Assembly: GCA_045124505.1 (NCBI GenBank)
Contig: JBGVLZ010000103.1
Coordinates: forward strand, 1-64,000
Reading direction: 5' to 3'
Source of the DNA: RGIG7213 sp045124505
Lineage (GTDB): Bacteria; Bacillota; Clostridia; Oscillospirales; CAG-272
DNA length: 64,000 nucleotides
The notes under the pieces: model-generated
The model's database searches: none
What the model saw: only the letters and a program-made list of their open reading frames with translations
Told to the model about the DNA's origin: nothing
Position numbers and translations under genes: made by a program
Shown here: positions 33,381-42,324 of the stretch, in pieces
Layout of the letters: every line of letters starts with the position of its first letter
How positions within the stretch are numbered: the first letter of the stretch is position 1

Positions 33381-34883
33381 ATGAAAAAGAACAGCAAATT
33401 GTACAAAGCGGTCATAACAGGTGTTTCAGCACTGTCTTTGTGTTCCGCACTTCTTATTCCGAGCATGTTCGGAGTTTCCGCAGCAGTATCTGTAACCGAC
33501 TGCGATGTAACACGTGACGGCATCATCAACGGAAAAGATGTTATCCGTGTAATGAAGTATATGAAAACAGATGATTACTACTTCCCCGACAAGGCTGACG
33601 TAAACGGTGACGGAACTATCAACTCCGCCGACATCACAGCAATTCTCTCTTTCTCAGGTCAGACATGCGAAGTTCTTCCTGACAGAGTGATAGAATCAGT
33701 TACTCCTCAGCCTACATACGAACAGCTCGTTGAAAAGATCATTCAGGAAGCAAAAAAAGTAACAGAATTCACAAACAACCATGCTTTTAACTACGGTGAC
33801 GCAGTAATAAACCCTGCGTTCAACTGGCTTAATCTCAACTTTGACGAAGGTCTTGACAAATCTTTTGCAACAGGTACACGTTCCGCTTGTGACCGTCTTG
33901 TAAGCTGGGTATTCCAGCGCGCCGGCTATTACGATCAGAGATTTTACTTCGGCGGAATCAAGGAAAAGGAATTCGCTAAGTGGAAATTCCAAAAGATCAC
34001 AAATATCAATGATGTAAGACGCGGCGACATCGTACTTGTAAACAACACAACGCACACATTCATATGTGCAGGTCCCAACCTCAGATATGACCATGGTTCA
34101 GCTGAACGTATCCAGCGTGTGGGTGCATTCGCATATGTTGACAACACAACGGAGCCGTTCCGTGAGGGTATACGTAACTTCTCATACGCATGGCGTCCCA
34201 GCATTGAAGGTCTTCCCCAGACAGCACTCGCAAAAATATATCAGACTACCACTGCAAACATAGCACGTCCCTCCCCCGACACAGACACTGTTTTCACAGC
34301 ACCCAACGGTTCGGGAAGCAGACAGCTTGATTTTGCTTACAATCCTTACAATGCAAACTACGAATTACACATGAACCTTGCAACATCCCCATCTTCGAGT
34401 GATAATTCTCCTCAATGTGCAACCTTCGTAGGCGTGCGTTTGCCGTATCCTAACCTGACACCCTCGGGCAGAGGCGGTATCTGGGCAGCACTCAGAAATG
34501 ACGGTTATGTGTACTTCTACACAGGTACGGGCTGTTCCAAGGGTCAGAGAGGTTCAGGTAATGACGGCGAAGGAAGCGAATGGTACGAGCCTCTTGCATA
34601 CACACGTATCCCCGAGCCTCTGACAACAGCACATAAGATAATGGTAGTTGACACGGGTGATGTTATCAAATACTATATGGTAACGCATAATCCGGGTGAC
34701 ACGTATCTTATATGTACAATAAGGGTAAATCCCGACTACGATTCAATCGTAATACGTGACAATTCAGGTAAGTTTATCTATTCAGGTCTTACCCAGATAG
34801 GACATACGGGATATTTCGGAATATATGCACACTTCAACAATTCAACACAAACAAACATTTCAATTGAATGTGCTAAAAAATAA
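33381..34883 (+). CDS. Array gene 1: secreted dockerin + NlpC/P60-like + beta-rich domain
   Basis: A 500-residue exported protein. It has a signal peptide (1-34, ending GVSA-A) and a type I dockerin directly after it (39-97; loops DVTRDGIINGKD and DVNGDGTINSAD). A papain-like NlpC/P60-type domain (about 115-275) has Cys170 in SACDRLVSWVF, His225 in HTFICAG and Asp237 in RYDHGS. The C-terminal beta-rich domain (about 310-500, ending GYFGIYAHF) resembles a ConA-like sandwich. It probably cleaves a peptide or amide bond while attached to a cohesin scaffold; the substrate is unknown. AGGAAAGGA precedes the ATG at 33381, chosen because it starts the signal peptide. Confidence 0.78.
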   Translation: MKKNSKLYKAVITGVSALSLCSALLIPSMFGVSAAVSVTDCDVTRDGIINGKDVIRVMKYMKTDDYYFPDKADVNGDGTINSADITAILSFSGQTCEVLPDRVIESVTPQPTYEQLVEKIIQEAKKVTEFTNNHAFNYGDAVINPAFNWLNLNFDEGLDKSFATGTRSACDRLVSWVFQRAGYYDQRFYFGGIKEKEFAKWKFQKITNINDVRRGDIVLVNNTTHTFICAGPNLRYDHGSAERIQRVGAFAYVDNTTEPFREGIRNFSYAWRPSIEGLPQTALAKIYQTTTANIARPSPDTDTVFTAPNGSGSRQLDFAYNPYNANYELHMNLATSPSSSDNSPQCATFVGVRLPYPNLTPSGRGGIWAALRNDGYVYFYTGTGCSKGQRGSGNDGEGSEWYEPLAYTRIPEPLTTAHKIMVVDTGDVIKYYMVTHNPGDTYLICTIRVNPDYDSIVIRDNSGKFIYSGLTQIGHTGYFGIYAHFNNSTQTNISIECAKK

Positions 34884-34907
34884 AAAAAACTAGAAAGTTT
34901 AAGAGAT

Positions 34908-36392
34908 ATGAAAAACGGTAAATTTTTTAAGATCGCAGGAATTTTCCTGTCTGTTGTAATGATAACATGCACAGTAATGATCCCGAATTTGTTCGGTGTT
35001 TCAGCAGCTGTTGAAGTAACCGACTGTGACGTAACACGTGACGGCATCATCAACGGAAAAGATGTTATCCGTGTAATGAAGTATATGAAAACAGACGACT
35101 ACTACTTCCCCGACAAGGCTGACGTAAACGGCGACGGTGCCATCAACTCTGCAGATATCACAGCAATACTTTCATTTTCAGGTCAAACATGTGAAATACT
35201 TCCCGACCGTGTGATCGAAGTAGAGACTCCAAGACCTACATACGATCAGCTCGTTGCAAAGATCATCGATGAAGCAAGAAAAATAACTGTTTTCACAAAC
35301 GTTTACGGTTTTCATTACGGTGACCCGACTATAAACCCTGCGTACAACTGGCTTAACCTCAATTATGATGAAGGACTTGACCAGTCATTCGTAACAGGTA
35401 TACGCACCGCCTGCAACCGTCTTGTAAGCTGGGCATACCACCGTGCGGGTTATACAGACCAGAGATTTTACTACGGCGGATTTAACGACGAAGATTACGA
35501 AAGATACAGATTCACCAAGATCACAAATGTAAACGATGTAAGAGCCGGTGATATCGTACTTGTAAATAACACACTTCACCAGTTCATCTGTGCAGGTCCC
35601 AACCTCAGATATGACCACGGAAGCGTTGAGCGTATCCAGCGTATAAATGAATTTTCGTATGTAGAAAATACCGATTTGCCGTTCAGCGAGCCGATACGTA
35701 ACTTTTCATACGCATGGCGTCCCAATCCCGAAGGACTTCCCAATACTTCAACTGCAAAGATCTATAAAGCTCCTTCTGCCAACATAGCACGTCCTGCACC
35801 CGATACAGACACTGTTTTCACAGCTCCCAACGGTTCAGGAAGCAGACAGCTTAACTTTGCTTACAATCCGTATAATGCAAACTATGAGTTGCATCTCAAC
35901 ATTTCATCATCTCCCTCGACATCTGACAATTCCCCTTCAAGCTCGACATATTTAGGTGTCCGTCTGCCTTATCCTAACCAAAACCCCACGATGAGGGGCG
36001 GTATCTGGGTAGCTCTTCGAAATGACGGTTACGTATACTTCTACACCGGCACGGGATGCTCCAAGTCCAACAGAGGATACGGTAGTGACTGGTTTGAGCC
36101 TCTTGCTTTCACACGTGTGCCCGAATCACTCGCTTCAGAACACAAAGTAATGGTAGTTGATACGGGTGATGTAATTAAATATTATATGGTAACGCATAAC
36201 CCGGGAGACACTTATTTGATATGCAGTATACGGGTGGATCCGGATTATAATCTCGTTAGCATACGTGACAATTCAGGAAAGTTCTTGTATTCAGGTATTA
36301 CCGACATAGGTCATACGGGATACTTCGGTATATGGACACACCTTTCAAATTCAACACAATCCAACATCAGAGTCGAATGCGCTAAAAAATAA
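34908..36392 (+). CDS. Array gene 2: secreted dockerin + NlpC/P60-like + beta-rich domain
   Basis: A 494-residue paralogue of gene 1, 24 bases downstream in the same transcription unit. It has a signal peptide (1-33), a dockerin (38-96), Cys169 in TACNRLVSWAY, His224 in HQFICAG and Asp236 in RYDHGS, and ends GYFGIWTHL. Its dockerin is almost identical to that of gene 1 at both protein and base level, while the other domains have drifted much more, suggesting recent conversion of the dockerin segment. The same partner scaffold is therefore expected. AGAAAGTTTAAGAG upstream offers only a weak ribosome site. Confidence 0.78.
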   Translation: MKNGKFFKIAGIFLSVVMITCTVMIPNLFGVSAAVEVTDCDVTRDGIINGKDVIRVMKYMKTDDYYFPDKADVNGDGAINSADITAILSFSGQTCEILPDRVIEVETPRPTYDQLVAKIIDEARKITVFTNVYGFHYGDPTINPAYNWLNLNYDEGLDQSFVTGIRTACNRLVSWAYHRAGYTDQRFYYGGFNDEDYERYRFTKITNVNDVRAGDIVLVNNTLHQFICAGPNLRYDHGSVERIQRINEFSYVENTDLPFSEPIRNFSYAWRPNPEGLPNTSTAKIYKAPSANIARPAPDTDTVFTAPNGSGSRQLNFAYNPYNANYELHLNISSSPSTSDNSPSSSTYLGVRLPYPNQNPTMRGGIWVALRNDGYVYFYTGTGCSKSNRGYGSDWFEPLAFTRVPESLASEHKVMVVDTGDVIKYYMVTHNPGDTYLICSIRVDPDYNLVSIRDNSGKFLYSGITDIGHTGYFGIWTHLSNSTQSNIRVECAKK

Positions 36393-36396
36393 TTTA

Positions 36397-36440
36397 TCGG
36401 GAATGATTGCCGATCACATCGCCGGTCATTCCCGATTTCA
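36397..36440 (+). terminator. Terminator after array genes 1-2
   Basis: TCGGGAATGA (36397-36406) pairs with TCATTCCCGA (36426-36435), then a T/A-rich tail. Confidence 0.8.
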
Positions 36441-36473
36441 ATTAAATTTTATCACATAATGCATCGAACAGTA

Positions 36474-36502
36474 TTGACAAAACGCACTAAAAAATGTATA
36501 CT
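36474..36502 (+). promoter_or_regulatory. Promoter of array genes 3-4
   Basis: TTGACA (36474-36479) and TATACT (36497-36502), spacer 17, 44 bases before the gene 3 start. Confidence 0.78.
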
Positions 36503-36545
36503 TATACGTGATAATTTTGTAAAATATATTTTTAAGGAATCGATC

Positions 36546-37832
36546 ATGAAAAAGCTTATACTCAGATCACTTTGTTTACTGTGCACGATTTCTCTTTTGT
36601 CATGCACAGGCACTCCGAATGAAACATCGGGAGAAGCTGACAGCGAAGGTATAGCAGAAACAGTTCCCGAAACTTCAGCAGACCAAGAAGTAACGGAATG
36701 GAAAAGACCGACGTATGACGAGCTTGTTGAAATAATGATGCGTGAGGGAAAAATAGTTGCGGATTACATACGTGACAACGGATTTATCTACGGCCACGCT
36801 ATAATAAATCCGGCTATAAACTGGCGCACACTCGATCCCAAGGATGCAGTAAGACCGGAAGAAAAGGTCGTTGCATGCGACAGACTTGTAAACTGGGTAA
36901 TGTACAGATCGGGCTTTATAGATCAGGACTATTATTTCGGAATACATCTCGAGGATTATTTCAACAAACACGGATTTACGAAAATAAACTCAGCAAGAGA
37001 ACTTAAAGCCGGCGACATTGTTTTTGTCAATCCCGATGCAAACGGTATCCCTGGGCACGTATACATTTGCGCAGGCGCAAACCTCAGATATGACGGAGGA
37101 AGCGATGCGAGAATTAATGGCTCAAAAGGTCCTCAGCCCTTCAATGAACCCGTAGGTTCTTTTGTATACGCATACAGACCCTCTCCTGATTACCTGCCGC
37201 ATCCTTCAATGCTTGAGATATATGAGCCTGCTGAAGAAAATACAGCGGTTATAAATCCCGATGCTAAGACTATTATTACAAAAGATAAAAAAGAAGGCAC
37301 GCTTTCATTTTCACAGACGTACGAACCGAAGAAGGAATACTCACAGTATGAATTCCACTTGAATCTTACATCGTATTCGGAAGTTGGCGATGAAAGTCCG
37401 TGGAAAGCATCATTTGTAGGTGTAAGACTTCCCGAAAAACGCAAGGATGCAACAGAGCTCGGCGGTATCTTCATTGCATTGAGAAGTGCAAACGAAGCTT
37501 GCTTGTATGTAGGTGGAAAGGCAAAAAACGCAAGTCTGTGGCAAGAACCTATTACAGCTATTAAATTGCCGGAAAACTTCAAGGATGCGCATAAGTTAGT
37601 TGTGGTTGACACAGGCGACATTATCAAGTACTACATGTATCTTGAAAACGGAGAACAGTTCCTTATCTGTACAATAAGAGTAAGCGCTGAATATGACCAG
37701 ATAGTTGTGCGTGATCCCGAAGGCAACCTCATATACGCCGGAACAGCAGTTGTGAATGACGACGGATACTTCGGTGTGTGGTCACACGGTGTTACTACAA
37801 TATCTTCAGACATCGAAATAAAAGCATTCTAA
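36546..37832 (+). CDS. Array gene 3: lipoprotein NlpC/P60-like + beta-rich domain
   Basis: A 428-residue lipoprotein paralogue without a dockerin. The signal peptide ends in the lipobox LLSC with Cys20, followed by a short acidic linker (21-52). The NlpC/P60-like domain has Cys111 in VACDRLVNWVM, His171 in GHVYICAG and Asp183 in RYDGGS, and the C-terminal beta-rich domain ends GYFGVWSHG. It is held on the outer face of the membrane. The upstream in-frame ATG at 36459 is rejected because it adds a basic non-signal stretch; AAGGA precedes 36546. Gene 4, a dockerin form, follows after 35 bases. Confidence 0.78.
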   Translation: MKKLILRSLCLLCTISLLSCTGTPNETSGEADSEGIAETVPETSADQEVTEWKRPTYDELVEIMMREGKIVADYIRDNGFIYGHAIINPAINWRTLDPKDAVRPEEKVVACDRLVNWVMYRSGFIDQDYYFGIHLEDYFNKHGFTKINSARELKAGDIVFVNPDANGIPGHVYICAGANLRYDGGSDARINGSKGPQPFNEPVGSFVYAYRPSPDYLPHPSMLEIYEPAEENTAVINPDAKTIITKDKKEGTLSFSQTYEPKKEYSQYEFHLNLTSYSEVGDESPWKASFVGVRLPEKRKDATELGGIFIALRSANEACLYVGGKAKNASLWQEPITAIKLPENFKDAHKLVVVDTGDIIKYYMYLENGEQFLICTIRVSAEYDQIVVRDPEGNLIYAGTAVVNDDGYFGVWSHGVTTISSDIEIKAF

Positions 37833-37867
37833 TAAATAAATTTTTATAAAGCGAGGAAATTCAAAGC

Positions 37868-39310
37868 ATGAAAAACAGTAAACTTTTCAAGATCTTGGGC
37901 ATATGCCTGTCTGCGCTGATGATAGTCGGAGCAGTGTCGCTTCCCAACCTTTTCGGCACATCTGCAGCCGTTGCGGTTTCGGACTGCGATATAAACCGTG
38001 ACGGTATCATAAACGGTAAAGATGTAGTACGTTTGATGAAATATGTAAGACTGCCTTCAGTTTATCCGTACAATGAAAGATTTGACCTTAACGGTGACGG
38101 AAATATAACAAGATCCGACGTTATAGCTGTCCGTAATTACATCGGCGAGCGTTGCGAAATACCCACAGATGAAAATGCACCTACATATACCCAGCTTGTA
38201 GACAAGATCATTGAAGAAGCCGGAAAAATCGTTAAATTCGCAGACGACAACAACTTCTTCTACGGAGATGCACAGCTTAATCCTGCATACAACTGGCTTA
38301 ACCTCAACATAAATGAAACCATCGACGGTGAAAGAGCATCCGCTTGTAACCGTCTTGTCAGCTGGGCTTACCACCGTGCAGGCTATACAGACCAGAGATT
38401 TTACCGCGGCGGCTTTAATGATGCAGACTACGCAAGATTCAAGTTCCAGAAGATAACAAATGTAAACGAGGTACAGCGCGGTGATATCGTTCTTGTACTC
38501 AACGGAGAGCACCAGTTCATTTGTGCAGGTCCCAATCTCAGATATGACCACGGTTCAATTGAAAGAATACAGAGAACAGGCGGTTACTCTTACGTCAACG
38601 GAACAACAGAGCCGTTCAGAGAAGGTATTTCAAGCTTTGTATACGCTTGGCGTCCCAATCCTGCAGGACTTCCCAAAGCTTCCCTGAAGGAAATATACAA
38701 CACCCCCACAGCCAACATCGCACGTCCCTCTACTTCCGCATCAACTATATACACAGCCTCAAACAGCTCAAGCAACATTGCTGTAAACTACAGATACAAT
38801 CCTTACAACACACCGTTTGAATTCCATGTAACAGCTTCTGCAACAGCACAGTCCATGGATGCGGGTAACTTGCTGTATATCGGTGCACGTCTCCCCAGAG
38901 CAGGTCATTCGCCCACAGAATACGGCGGTTTGTGGCTCGGTGTACGTAACGAAGCATATGCTTATCTTTATACAGGTATAGGCTGCTCAGAAGAAAATCA
39001 CGGCGAAGGTATGTACTGGTACAAGCCTCTTGCAAAGCTTCCGCTTCCCGAATCATTCTCAAGTGCTCACAGAATAGTTGTTGTTGACAGCGGAAAGACC
39101 TTAAAATATTTCATGTACACCTCATCCGGTCAGGAATATCTGATATGCAGTATAAACATCGATGTTGAATACGATGTAATATCAGTACGCGACCATAATA
39201 ACAAGTTCGTTTATTCCGGCAGAGGTACATATGAAGATACAGGATATTTCTCCACATGGGAATATTATGTTGACATGAATCAGACAAATGTCTCCGTTAA
39301 AAGAGGCTAA
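37868..39310 (+). CDS. Array gene 4: secreted dockerin + NlpC/P60-like + beta-rich domain
   Basis: A 480-residue dockerin paralogue. It has a signal peptide (1-33), a dockerin (38-97; loops DINRDGIINGKD and DLNGDGNITRSD) more diverged than those of genes 1-2, and an NlpC/P60-like domain with Cys160 in SACNRLVSWAY, His215 in HQFICAG and Asp227 in RYDHGS. The C-terminal beta-rich domain ends GYFSTWEYY. It is transcribed with the lipoprotein gene 3, so a scaffold-bound and a membrane-bound version are made together. GAGGAAA precedes the ATG. Confidence 0.78.
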   Translation: MKNSKLFKILGICLSALMIVGAVSLPNLFGTSAAVAVSDCDINRDGIINGKDVVRLMKYVRLPSVYPYNERFDLNGDGNITRSDVIAVRNYIGERCEIPTDENAPTYTQLVDKIIEEAGKIVKFADDNNFFYGDAQLNPAYNWLNLNINETIDGERASACNRLVSWAYHRAGYTDQRFYRGGFNDADYARFKFQKITNVNEVQRGDIVLVLNGEHQFICAGPNLRYDHGSIERIQRTGGYSYVNGTTEPFREGISSFVYAWRPNPAGLPKASLKEIYNTPTANIARPSTSASTIYTASNSSSNIAVNYRYNPYNTPFEFHVTASATAQSMDAGNLLYIGARLPRAGHSPTEYGGLWLGVRNEAYAYLYTGIGCSEENHGEGMYWYKPLAKLPLPESFSSAHRIVVVDSGKTLKYFMYTSSGQEYLICSINIDVEYDVISVRDHNNKFVYSGRGTYEDTGYFSTWEYYVDMNQTNVSVKRG

Positions 39311-39324
39311 AGCAGATCTATTTC

Positions 39325-39361
39325 AAAACGGCAGAAGCAATTCTGCCGTTTTGCTTTTTTT
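39325..39361 (+). terminator. Terminator after array gene 4
   Basis: CAAAACGGCAGAA (39325-39337) pairs with TTCTGCCGTTTTG (39342-39354), followed by CTTTTTT. Confidence 0.92.
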
Positions 39362-39388
39362 CGTACACAATTAATTTAAGTAATCTTA

Positions 39389-39417
39389 TTGACAAAATAT
39401 CGTATATAGTATATAAT
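39389..39417 (+). promoter_or_regulatory. Promoter of array gene 5
   Basis: TTGACA (39389-39394) and TATAAT (39412-39417), spacer 17; full consensus, 43 bases before the start. Confidence 0.85.
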
Positions 39418-39459
39418 TTTTTAGGGTGATTTCCCAAATACATACCAAAGGATATATAT

Positions 39460-40743
39460 ATGAAAAAATTATTATTAAGAGCACTTTGTTTACTCTGTGC
39501 ATTTTCAATGTTTTCATGTGGTGGAAACGAAGCAGATACAACAGCCACAGAACAGACATCTGCAGAAACAACTGCACCCGCAACAGAAGACACACCCGTT
39601 GTCGACAATTGGACTCCCCCTACATATGAAGAGCTTGTTGATACACTTATGAAAGAAGGTAAGATAATTGCCGACTTTATTCGTGACAATAGCTTTGTAT
39701 ACGGAGATGCCCAGATAAACCCTGCTATCAACTGGCGCACACTTAACGTAGATGAAGCTATAGACCCTAACGAAAGAATAGTTGCGTGTGACAGAATGGT
39801 ATCATGGATACTTTTCCGTGCAGGATTTACCGATCAGAATTTCCGTCACGGTATTGACCAGATCGAATATTACGAATCACATGATTTCGAAAGAATAGAA
39901 AACGCCAGAGAGCTTAAAGCAGGAGACCTTGTTTTTGTTAACCCTGACAAAAACGGAAATCCGTTGCACGTATTTATGTGTGCAGGTGTCAATAAGAGAT
40001 ATGACGGCGGTTCAAACGAAAGAATCAACGGAAGAAAAGGTCCTCAGCCGTTCACAGAGCCTGTAGGTGCTTTCTTATACGCTTACAGACCTAATCCTGC
40101 AAAAATGCCCAATCCTTCAATGATGAACATATATAACACCCCTGCGGATGATATTGCAAAGGTAAGTGAAAATTCCACAGTTATTTACGAGAAGGATAAA
40201 AATGACGGCACACTGACTATATCAACTAACTACACTCCCGGAAAAGAATACAAGCAATATGAGTTCCATGCATCGATAACATCGACTGCAAAAAAGGACG
40301 GCTCAACAGAACTGAGCGAGGCATCATATATCGGTGTAAGACTTCCCGATGAACGCAAAAACGCAAGAGATCCCGGAGGAATCTTCCTTTCCATCAACGG
40401 TACAAATAAAGCAGGTATATTCTTCGGATTGAAGGAAAGCAGATACACATGGTACGAAACACCGTCTATTGTAACGCTCCCCGAAACATTTACGACTGCA
40501 CACAAAATTGCCGTTGTCGATACAGGAGATGTGATCAAATACTACATGTACCTTGAAAACGGTGAAGAATATCTCATTTGCAGTATACATCTGAGTGAAA
40601 AATACGATCAGGCTGTTGTAAAAGATCATGACGGAAAGATCGTATATTCAGGCATCGCTGTGGTAAATGAATCAGGCTACTTCGGTGTATGGTCATATAA
40701 AGCGAATACAACAGCAACAGATATCGCTGTAAAAGCTTCTTAA
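39460..40743 (+). CDS. Array gene 5: lipoprotein NlpC/P60-like + beta-rich domain
   Basis: A 427-residue lipoprotein paralogue closest to gene 6. The lipobox MFSC has Cys20, then a Thr/Glu/Ala-rich linker (21-50). The catalytic-type domain has Cys110 in VACDRMVSWIL, His170 in LHVFMCAG and Asp182 in RYDGGS, and the C-terminal beta-rich domain ends GYFGVWSYK. It lacks a dockerin. It has its own promoter and terminator, so it can be expressed apart from the dockerin forms. AAAGGA lies before the ATG. Confidence 0.78.
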   Translation: MKKLLLRALCLLCAFSMFSCGGNEADTTATEQTSAETTAPATEDTPVVDNWTPPTYEELVDTLMKEGKIIADFIRDNSFVYGDAQINPAINWRTLNVDEAIDPNERIVACDRMVSWILFRAGFTDQNFRHGIDQIEYYESHDFERIENARELKAGDLVFVNPDKNGNPLHVFMCAGVNKRYDGGSNERINGRKGPQPFTEPVGAFLYAYRPNPAKMPNPSMMNIYNTPADDIAKVSENSTVIYEKDKNDGTLTISTNYTPGKEYKQYEFHASITSTAKKDGSTELSEASYIGVRLPDERKNARDPGGIFLSINGTNKAGIFFGLKESRYTWYETPSIVTLPETFTTAHKIAVVDTGDVIKYYMYLENGEEYLICSIHLSEKYDQAVVKDHDGKIVYSGIAVVNESGYFGVWSYKANTTATDIAVKAS

Positions 40744-40761
40744 AATATTTACATAATCCAG

Positions 40762-40796
40762 AAACGGTCACAAACGCTGTGACCGTTTTATTTTTT
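40762..40796 (+). terminator. Terminator after array gene 5
   Basis: AAACGGTCACA (40762-40772) pairs with TGTGACCGTTT (40778-40788), followed by a T-run. Confidence 0.92.
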
Positions 40797-40831
40797 ATGC
40801 TTCTCCGTAAAAAATTATTTAAATATTGTTA

Positions 40832-40860
40832 TTGATATACGGTTTTGTTTGATATATAAT
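40832..40860 (+). promoter_or_regulatory. Promoter of array gene 6
   Basis: TTGATA (40832-40837) and TATAAT (40855-40860), spacer 17, 46 bases before the start. Confidence 0.8.
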
Positions 40861-40905
40861 TATTATAGGGTATGCTCCCAAATACACAAAAAAGGATAAT
40901 ATGAT

Positions 40906-42195
40906 ATGAAAAAAATATTATTACGTGCACTTTGCTTACTGTGCGCACTTTCGATGTTTTCGTGCTCAGGTACAGAAAACGACACGACTGCATCAGCTGA
41001 CAGCATCACGGCTGCCGAAACAACAGCACCCGAAACAGAAGCGGAAGAGCCTGTTGTTGACGAGTGGACTCCGCCTACATATGAAGAGCTCGTTGAAAGG
41101 CTTATGACAGAAGGAAAGGTCATTGCGGATTTTATCCGTGATAACGGATTTATATACGGTGATGCAGAGATCAATCCTGCAATAAACTGGCGCACTCTTA
41201 ATGCTGTTTCAGCAATAAACCCGAAGGAAAGAATAGTCGCATGTGACAGAATGGTATCGTGGATACTGTTCCGTGCAGGATTTATAGATCAGGATTACCG
41301 CCACGGTCTTAATCTTTACAGATATTTCGAAGAACATGATTTTGAATTAATTGAACATGCCAGATTTGTTCAAGCGGGAGATGTCGTATTTGTCAATCCC
41401 GATAAAAACGGAAATCCCGGACACGTATTTTTGTGTGCAGGCGTAAATAAAAGATATGACGGCGGATCAAATGAAAGAATCAACGGTTCAAAAGGACCTC
41501 AACCTTTTACTGAGCCTATAGGTAATTTCGTTCGTGCGTACAGACCGAATCCCGCAAAAATGCCCAACCCTGCTATGCTTGACATGTATGAAACACCTTC
41601 CGAAGATTCTGCGGTAATTGCAGAAAATTCAACAGTTCTTTTTGAACAGCCTACAAGAGAAGGAACATTTACTATCAATCAGAAATACAAGCACGGCGGT
41701 GAATACAAGCAATACGAATTTCACCTGACACTTACATCGACAGGCGAAAACGGTTCAACCGCTGAAACAGATGCTACATATGTCGGTGTAAGACTTCCCG
41801 ACAAGCGCAAGACTGCAAGAGATCCCGGCGGTATCTACCTTGCATTTAACGGAACAACAAAGGCATCACTCTTTTTCGGAAGAGGCGGTGACAGATATTC
41901 ATGGAACTACAGACCTTCATTCATTACCATTCCCGAGGATTTTTCAACTGCGCACAAAATCGTTGTAGTTGACACTGAAGATGTTATCAAGTATTATATG
42001 TACAAAGCTGACGGATCGGAATACCTGCTTTGCAGTATAAATGTAAGCGATGAATACGATCAGGCTGTTGTAAAAGATCACAACGGTAATACCGTATATT
42101 CAGGTTCGGCTATAATAAGTGACGAGGGTTACTTCGGTATTTGGTCAAATAATGCAAATACATCGATGACAGACCTTGCTATAAAGGCTTCTTAA
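40906..42195 (+). CDS. Array gene 6: lipoprotein NlpC/P60-like + beta-rich domain
   Basis: A 429-residue lipoprotein paralogue. The lipobox MFSC has Cys20, followed by a Thr/Ala/Glu-rich linker (21-55). Cys113 is in VACDRMVSWIL, His173 in GHVFLCAG and Asp185 in RYDGGS; the C-terminal beta-rich domain ends GYFGIWSNN. The shared promoter-to-start layout and signal peptide (MKK-LLLRALCLLC type) with gene 5 point to a recent duplication of the whole unit. It is the last gene of the array. AAAGGA lies upstream of the ATG. Confidence 0.78.
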   Translation: MKKILLRALCLLCALSMFSCSGTENDTTASADSITAAETTAPETEAEEPVVDEWTPPTYEELVERLMTEGKVIADFIRDNGFIYGDAEINPAINWRTLNAVSAINPKERIVACDRMVSWILFRAGFIDQDYRHGLNLYRYFEEHDFELIEHARFVQAGDVVFVNPDKNGNPGHVFLCAGVNKRYDGGSNERINGSKGPQPFTEPIGNFVRAYRPNPAKMPNPAMLDMYETPSEDSAVIAENSTVLFEQPTREGTFTINQKYKHGGEYKQYEFHLTLTSTGENGSTAETDATYVGVRLPDKRKTARDPGGIYLAFNGTTKASLFFGRGGDRYSWNYRPSFITIPEDFSTAHKIVVVDTEDVIKYYMYKADGSEYLLCSINVSDEYDQAVVKDHNGNTVYSGSAIISDEGYFGIWSNNANTSMTDLAIKAS

Positions 42196-42213
42196 TTAAA
42201 TAGCAAAAACACA

Positions 42214-42250
42214 AAGCGGTTGACTTACCTCAGTCAACCGCTTATTTTAT
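42214..42250 (+). terminator. Terminator after array gene 6
   Basis: AAGCGGTTGAC (42214-42224) pairs with GTCAACCGCTT (42233-42243), then ATTTTAT. Confidence 0.88.
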
Positions 42251-42257
42251 AGTTAAA

Positions 42258-42300
42258 AACGGCTCATTCAGGAAAACATTTTCCGAATGAGCCGATTTAT
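42258..42300 (-). terminator. Terminator after gdhA (GGCTCATT family)
   Basis: CGGCTCATTC (42260-42269) pairs with GAATGAGCCG (42285-42294); inside, GGAAAA pairs with TTTTCC. The A-run on the left gives a U-run for minus-strand transcripts. Confidence 0.88.
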
Positions 42301-42324
42301 TTTAATTTTGTTATTAACCTTTAA

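Noticed and set aside
33381..42195. Six-gene array considered as phage endolysins
   Set aside because: Each has a signal peptide or lipobox and three have dockerins, with own promoters and no phage genes nearby.
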